From positions 62,857,226-62,921,225 of the forward strand of contig OZ024871.1 in assembly GCA_964017185.1 (NCBI GenBank): DNA of 64,000 nucleotides. The letters are read 5' to 3'. Within the stretch, counting starts at the first letter, position 1. Each line of letters starts with the position of its first letter. A program made the translations under genes and the position numbers. Positions 58,838 to 64,000 of the stretch are shown here, one piece after another. Below the pieces are notes generated by a model. The model was not told the origin of the DNA. It searched no databases and was given only the letters and a program-made list of their open reading frames with translations. This DNA is from Rugalucina vietnamica (lineage: Eukaryota; Mollusca; Bivalvia; Lucinida; Lucinidae).

Positions 58838-59365
58838 ATGAGGGTGAGGTTAGAGCCCTGTAAAATCGGTTCAAGCACCCAGTAATTTTTTTTTATTAGT
58901 GATCGTTCTAAGGCGATACTTCTGTTGTGGTTCTAATTGTTTTGTGTTTTGTAGTCGAATTTGTGTGCTGTTTGAGCCTACGTTTTCATATGTTTAATAG
59001 AGTGACCGCCTATTGAACAAAAATCTGCTCACTCGGCTTACGATATATTTTCTTGGTATAAGTACCTAAGTTTGAATTTAGTTTTTCCCACCCCTCGGTT
59101 ATTGGAGTTGCAATTTCTTTCTGATTGCGCTATTTCCTGATCATTGCCTACTTGTATCTTTTCATGTATTAAATTTTGGCAACTGAGAGGCTACTTGTAG
59201 GGACATCGCTGCTTACTTGGCTTACTACATGCTCTCTCTCAAGTAGTTCCTGGTTGTCTATTTAGTATTTCCCCACCTTGTTTTAGGATGGGATTTTTGT
59301 TCTGGTCGTATCGTTTCCTGGCCATTGCTTATTTTACCTTCTGATACGCAACAATTCATTAAAAT
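58838..59365 (+). mobile_element. RT-element tail repeats, two joined pieces
   Basis: First piece to about 59165 with GTGATCGTTCTAAGGCGATA, GTGACCGCC and CCACCCCTCGG. The second piece, GGCAACTGAGAGGCTACTTG to CCATTGCTTATTTTACCTTC, is the uninterrupted counterpart of the split copy at 10.92-11.89 kb. Confidence 0.8.
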
Positions 59366-59636
59366 ACGCTTTACGAAAACATGCCCATGCAATATACATA
59401 TTTTTTTTTGTTTGAAAAAATAAAATTTTCACTGGAAAAAAAAATGATTTTTTTAATATTTGCTCAAAACATAGATTGTGGGTGAAGCGGGTCTAACGAG
59501 TACCCACCATGTACATGTATGTTTGGATCAAAAATAAGAAAAATAGGTATACTCCTGCAAACCCCATGTTTTCTGCATAAAAGTAGGGTTTAAGGGGATA
59601 TACATGTACATTTCACGAACATCTTGATGTAGAGCT
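59366..59636 (+). mobile_element. Family C element
   Basis: GAAAACATGCCCATGCAATA, TTGCTCAAAACATAGATTGT, TAACGAGTACCCACCATGTA and AATAGGTATACTCCTGCAAA. Absent at the matching point of copy 1. Confidence 0.8.
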
Positions 59637-60447
59637 CATTCTTACAATCGTGGAAAACAAAACACCATACTATTTTCTTTATTTATTGTCAAAAAGCACA
59701 AGAATAGAACTACAGAAGCAGAATGGACAAGAAACACTCTCGTACAGGTAACGCTAACAGTCAAGATGAGTATATCTACACTGAACTTTGCAAAATGGTC
59801 AAAACGTAAAAATGAAAATGGGGTCTTTCATAAGACAGCATAGTTTTAATTTAAAATAGAATATAAAACTCTTTTGGAAGCAGTGAACACATTCAAAGGG
59901 CCATATTCTGCAATGTCGGTTAATTAACCTTCATCAGTCACCCTTGATAAACCGGCTACGTAAGCCAGATAAAACTAGCTTTTGTAATTTACAGGTACAG
60001 TTAATAAAGTTCCTTTGTCAGTCGATAATCTTACAAATCACGACGCTGTTTAGTTGTGATACTATCTTATATACGGGTAAATGTTTATGAGACTTCCGCA
60101 TTTGATTCAGGAGATTCACAATCTGCCGAACACAGTGGTCATTTATTTGTTTCAGTTGTAGCTTAGAAGCTTTGCCTGGAGGCACAAGCAGCCCATCCAT
60201 TTCTTAAGGCCCAAATGGGCGGGGGGGGGGGGCATATTCCCACCCGGAGGTTATTCCCATCCGGAGATTATGAAGTAATTAAGCTTCGACTATTTTATAA
60301 TTTGTTTTAATCTTCTCACTTGGTTTGAAATTCTGAGACTGTATAATTAATGTAACAGTAACTCTAGACTGTTTTGCTAGCTTTAGTCTTGTATTATTTT
60401 TTTGTATATTTAGCGCCAATGAAAAGTTACCAGTAAAACAGGTTCAA
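59637..60447 (-). other. 3' flank of EF-hand gene, copy 2 (distal part)
   Basis: Matches 11890-12690 with modest divergence. No coding frame. Confidence 0.6.
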
Positions 60448-61856
60448 GTTATACAGACAAATTGTTGGAATCCCGGTGGGTACCAATTGCGCCCCTCTCG
60501 TAGCTGATCTATTTTTATACTGCTACGAAAGAGACTTCATGGATTCTCTTAACCATAACAATCAAGCTGGTGTTATCGAGGCCTTTAATTCGACTTCAGG
60601 TACCTCGATGACCTTTTGAACATTGACAATCTTTATTTTGAAGGCATGGTCAAACAAATTTATTCCCCCCTGAACTACAGTTAAATAAAGCAAACAACAC
60701 AGATACCGAAGCCCCATTTTTAGACTTACATCTTATTATTGCAAATGGAATCGTTTCTTCTAAAATTTATGATAAACATGGTGACTTTGATTTTGATATA
60801 ATAAACTTTCCGTTTTTGGATGGTGACGTTCCTCGCCGTGCTTCTTATGGCGTATACATTTTCCAACTTATTAGGTTTGCTAGAGTCTGCAATCATGTTG
60901 CGGACTTCGACGCACGAAATAAATGTTTAACAGCCAAACTTCTTGGGCAGGGCTATAGGTATCATAAACTTCGAAAAACCTTTTCTAAATTTTATCGCAG
61001 ACACTATGGACTGATTTCCAGCTAAAGACTCTTTTACGTGAGGGCCTTTCGGAACCAGAATTTTATGGTGACTTGGTTACAAATTTAAGAAACTTATTTG
61101 AAAGAATGATTTTTCTTTTCAATTCAGAAAAATCATTACGCGTTACAGACTTATAGGATATAACTTAAATGTTATGCGACAGTCTGCATGCTTAGTTTTT
61201 AACCCAATCACGGTTGATAACTATGCTGCCTTCTTTAATTGCACGCCGGTGGGTCGGGCGTCAGACTATGATGACCCCGACATACATGTAAAGCTATTTA
61301 TTTTAGTTGGTTGGGGCCGGAGCTTCTTGTCTGTTGCTTGGCCCACCGGGGTTCAACTGGTGGATTTCTTTTGCTCCGGAGTTAGTAAGTTATTGGGCGC
61401 CCAGGGATCTCCATCGTCGGGCAGCTTATACTCATTCTGTGAGTCCTCGTTTTGGATTCATCATGGAATTTACCATGATATATTTTTGTCCATGATGATT
61501 CATTGACTAGTTAGAGATTCACTACGAGGACCGAACAACTAACTAAATGTTATGAACCACTGCAGAAGCTGAGGGTGAGGTTAGGATCCTGTAAAACTGG
61601 TTTAAGCCCGCCAGTAATTTTATATTACTGATCGTTCCAAGGCTGTTGGCGCCTTATGTATGTTATCATATTTTAGTTAAGTTTAGGTAACTGAGTGGCC
61701 ACCTATTGGGAAATAGCTGCTCATTCGGCTTACTAAATGTATTCATGGTCTTAGTACCGTATTGTTAGTTTGGTTTTTTTCCCACCTCGGTTTTTGGAGT
61801 GGGAATCTCTTTCTGATTGCGCCTTTTCCTGATCATTGCCTACTTGTACTTTTTTT
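60448..61856 (+). mobile_element. 5'-truncated retroelement insertion with target-site duplication
   Basis: TTCAA flanks both sides (60443-60447 and 61857-61861). The corresponding position in copy 1 (about 12690) reads through without the insert. It contains an RT C-terminal half, then the tail family that is scattered elsewhere in the window, and ends in GCCTACTTGTAC plus a T run. This identifies the many tail repeats as 3' ends of this element. Confidence 0.92.
60452..61280 (+). pseudogene. Reverse transcriptase C-terminal half, frameshifted
   Basis: Frame pieces in order: YRQIVGIPVGTNCAPLVADL (RT motif 4 region), then after a one-base shift RYLDDLLNIDN (catalytic YxDD motif). After another shift comes ELQLNK through KIYDKHGDFDFDIINFPFL and ASYGVYIFQLIRFARVC, and a stop at about 61023. 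Beyond it are KTLLREGLSEPEFYGDLV and IMRQ-like residues MRQSACLVFNPITVDNYAAF and FNCTPVGRASD. The arrangement is typical of mollusc RT genes, probably Penelope-like, though I cannot settle the class. Two frameshifts and an internal stop make it inactive. Confidence 0.85.
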
Positions 61857-62563
61857 TTCAATTAACACATGATGTTATTTGGCTCATTCTGAACAGACAA
61901 CTGCCGATGCTCATGACTTATTGTATCATTCACCAATGCTATTGAAATCGGCGCTCATCACAGCCGAATAGGTTACACGCATCCTTGACAAATGTCAAAA
62001 GCTTCCATTGAAATGTATAGAGAATTGCAAATTTGTGTACCACATGTACCTGAAAGTAAGGTCCTCTATTCCACCAGCCATAGCAAAGTTTAAATCAATT
62101 TGATGGCGTTTTCAAAGATGATATAGAGGCATACGAAGGCATGACGACTTATGGCCTTCTAGTTCTCAAAATTTCGAAAATCACAAGATGCTCATGCATC
62201 ACGTGCACCATATATTTCCAAGGATAGTGGAAATGTTTATGGGAATAATCGATTTGCCGTTGACAAGAATCATGTATGCAAGCTAAAATTTTGTAAGAAA
62301 TTATACATGTACATGTTTATATATTTTTCAAAACAGCGAAATTTTAGCAGTGGTAACTTTTCATTTTTTCATTAACGCTGAGTATATTTTCGAAATGAAT
62401 CATAGATCATCACATACAATAATATAACAAGTAAGTTACATTTAGTAAGTTAAGATTGCGACAAAGAGAAAGGGAAATGAGAAAATGAATTTTGATTGAA
62501 TATAGTGTTTTTTTTTTCGTGGTTGTTTCCTAGCTCGATGATCGGTGTTTAGTCGTTAGTCGT
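61857..62563 (-). other. 3' flank or UTR of EF-hand gene, copy 2 (proximal part)
   Basis: Matches 12690-13500. The retroelement splits the flank here. No coding frame. Confidence 0.6.
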
Positions 62564-62622
62564 TTATTCGTCATCTTGTATTGGTTCAATGATGGGTGTT
62601 TTCTCAACTTTCACTTCATAAC
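62564..62622 (-). CDS. Secreted EF-hand protein paralogue, last exon
   Basis: 59 nt after a TTTACAG acceptor, encoding YEVKVEKTPIIEPIQDDE and a stop after the split Ser codon. It has the same length, phase and stop position as 13505-13563. Upstream exons of this copy (signal peptide, glycine segment, first EF-hand) must lie to the right of the window. Confidence 0.88.
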
Positions 62623-62704
62623 CTGTAAATATGAAAATATTTGCAAACATGTATAATCAAAGTGTAACACTCATTGATGAAAAAAAGCAACAAACAAAAA
62701 CAAA

Positions 62705-62941
62705 TGAGCCGCATCGTGAGAAAACGGGAATATTGCCTATGCGAAAACAAAGGCGCAGATCAGCTTCGCAGTAACTGCGAAGCTGATCAGCGCCTTTGTT
62801 TTCGCTACTCGGATAGAACAATTCCTCTTCTACTTAAATCCGAAATTTCAAGCTTCTAGCTCCTTTCTGTGCTTGTACAGGCCGGTTTGTGTCGGACCTG
62901 TTCGGAAACCCCGAAGACCGGTTTTCTCGCGTCGCGGCTCA
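62705..62941 (+). mobile_element. Hairpin MITE, complete copy
   Basis: 237 bp with inverted ends TGAGCCGCATCGTGAGAAAA and the complement of TGAGCCGCGACGCGAGAAAA. The perfect 65-bp central inverted repeat is at 62741-62805. Inserted in the intron between the last two exons of the paralogue and absent from copy 1. Confidence 0.92.
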
Positions 62942-63218
62942 TTAATTATTTAATAATATTAATAATAAATGAATGATACAGTGATACGGTAATGTTTCCA
63001 TTAGCTTGTCACATTTAGATCAGTGGAACCAAAATTTTCTTAACTTGAATATATACTAGTATTTAGTTGCGTAAAATGGTTTAGGACAATTGTTTTAAAG
63101 CACATGCAGGATATTCCAAAAGTTGGTAGACGGTGCGTTTGGTCTAAACATATCAGAGTTATTAACTCATATAAGCATGTACAGTTATAAAATACAAACA
63201 TGCAAAATGAAAAACATT

Positions 63219-63454
63219 GGAGCCGCCCCATGGGAAAACAATCAATCTGCATTGGCGAAAACAAAGGCGCAGATCAGCTTCGCGGTAACCGCGAAGCTGA
63301 TCAGCGCCTTTGTTTTCGCTACACGGATAGTACAATTCCTCTTCTTCTTAAATCCGAAATTTCAAGCTTCTAGCCTGCTTCTGTGCTTGTACAGCTCAGT
63401 TTGTGTCGAACCTGTTCGGAAACCACATTGTTGGTTTTCCCACGAGGCGGCTCA
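63219..63454 (+). mobile_element. Hairpin MITE, second complete copy in the same intron
   Basis: Central inverted repeat at 63255-63319, where AGCTTCGCGGTAACCGCGAA is the turn. Ends GAGCCGCCCCATGGGAAAAC and CCCACGAGGCGGCTCA. Confidence 0.92.
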
Positions 63455-63800
63455 TTGTATTTCAACAGAAGCATGGTCGACTCGTTGTACTGTTGCAATG
63501 AAAATCGTTGCAAGGGCCCCCGCCCACTGGGGCCTAAAGAAATAGATGGGCTGCTTGTGCCTCCTAAAGCTTCTACGCTACTGACTGACCATCTGATTAC
63601 TGGTTAACCGCTCAGGTCTGAGCCCGCCTTCAAGTCAAACCATCCATACGTATAAGCCATCTGGTTATATTTGAATCTTTTTTTGGATGACATGACGTCC
63701 TAATTTTGGGTTAAAGTCCCATAAAATGGGGGCAACGTCCCGACATGAGCATTAGTTGTTAACTGGGACGTTAAGCATCAATAATTATTCAAGCAAACAA
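63455..63800. mobile_element. Dispersed-repeat fragments
   Basis: CCCGCCCACTGGGGCCTAAA and GGGCTGCTTGTGCC match, inverted, the 12430-12470 and 60185-60215 segments. The following CATAAAATGGGGGCAACGTC and GGGACGTTAAGCATCAATAA are the short repeat also near 2620 and 48720. Confidence 0.6.
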
Positions 63801-63876
63801 ACAAACAATATCGCTGCATGAAATTATATTTAAAATAAATGTGAACTACTAGATACAAATTGACCCGAATACGTAC

Positions 63877-63930
63877 TTCCAAAGTTCCAAGGTGCGCTGG
63901 AAAATTCCGCCTCGTCAAGGTAACCATCAT
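63877..63930 (-). CDS. Secreted EF-hand protein paralogue, penultimate exon
   Basis: 54 nt between a TTATTTAG acceptor and a GTACGT donor, encoding DDGYLDEAEFSSAPWNFG. The calcium-loop positions supplied by this exon (D, G, E at 5, 6, 12) are kept relative to 14276-14329, while the residues after the loop vary. Confidence 0.88.
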
Positions 63931-64000
63931 CTAAATAAGGAAACAGTAAATATATGTAAAAGAGAGGCTAAGAATAGTTATTAGTACTTGATCAAAGTAC

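Larger units (their letters stand above)
55915..64000. repeat. Segmental duplication, copy 2
   Basis: Collinear with 6310-14350. Private insertions here include the RT element at 60448-61856, two hairpin MITEs in the intron, and the fold-back element at 57.1-58.4 kb. Confidence 0.85.

Overview
This is animal DNA, most likely from a bivalve mollusc. It is AT-rich, has long introns with GT/AG splice sites, and is dense with repeats of the kind found in bivalve genomes. These include tRNA-derived SINEs, the AGCTCACCTGAG-type elements, a 65-bp hairpin MITE, and reverse-transcriptase debris. The exact species cannot be read from the window. Only two host loci are well supported, both on the minus strand; most of the rest is mobile or repetitive DNA.

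Left edge (1-1.7 kb): the first coding exon of an FBXL16-type F-box/leucine-rich-repeat gene. It is clearly recognisable and ends at a good splice donor; the remaining exons lie off the left edge. About 6.3-14.35 kb and 55.9-64 kb are two diverged copies of one segmental duplication, each rearranged by its own transposon insertions. Comparing them gives empty sites and target-site duplications.

13.5-47.8 kb: a five-exon gene, assembled here from phase-matched exons, for a 190-residue secreted protein. It has a signal peptide, a Trp/Arg-rich amphipathic segment, a glycine-zipper segment with Cys, an R-K-K-R processing-type site, and two EF-hands. The second EF-hand loop is split by an intron and becomes canonical only after joining, which supports the model. 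A second copy of the last two exons is at 62.6-63.9 kb, so this is a tandem gene family.

Intron 3 of that gene holds the most striking structure: about 14.6 kb of a ~190-bp tandem repeat (roughly 70 units). The repeat flips orientation near 21.22 kb, and a ~140-bp inverted repeat brackets the whole block (14411-14550 / 29462-29600). A SINE and a TA-flanked transposon are inserted into the array. Intron 1 (31.9-47.6 kb) contains a 2.6-kb inverted-repeat element, a GC-rich minisatellite, several AGCTCACCTGAG-type elements, SINEs, and an ACGC-rich anomaly. The right third (48-62 kb) carries long hairpins, a TGACGTCA-bearing minisatellite, LINE and RT fragments, a TA-flanked 911-bp MITE, and a nested fold-back element.
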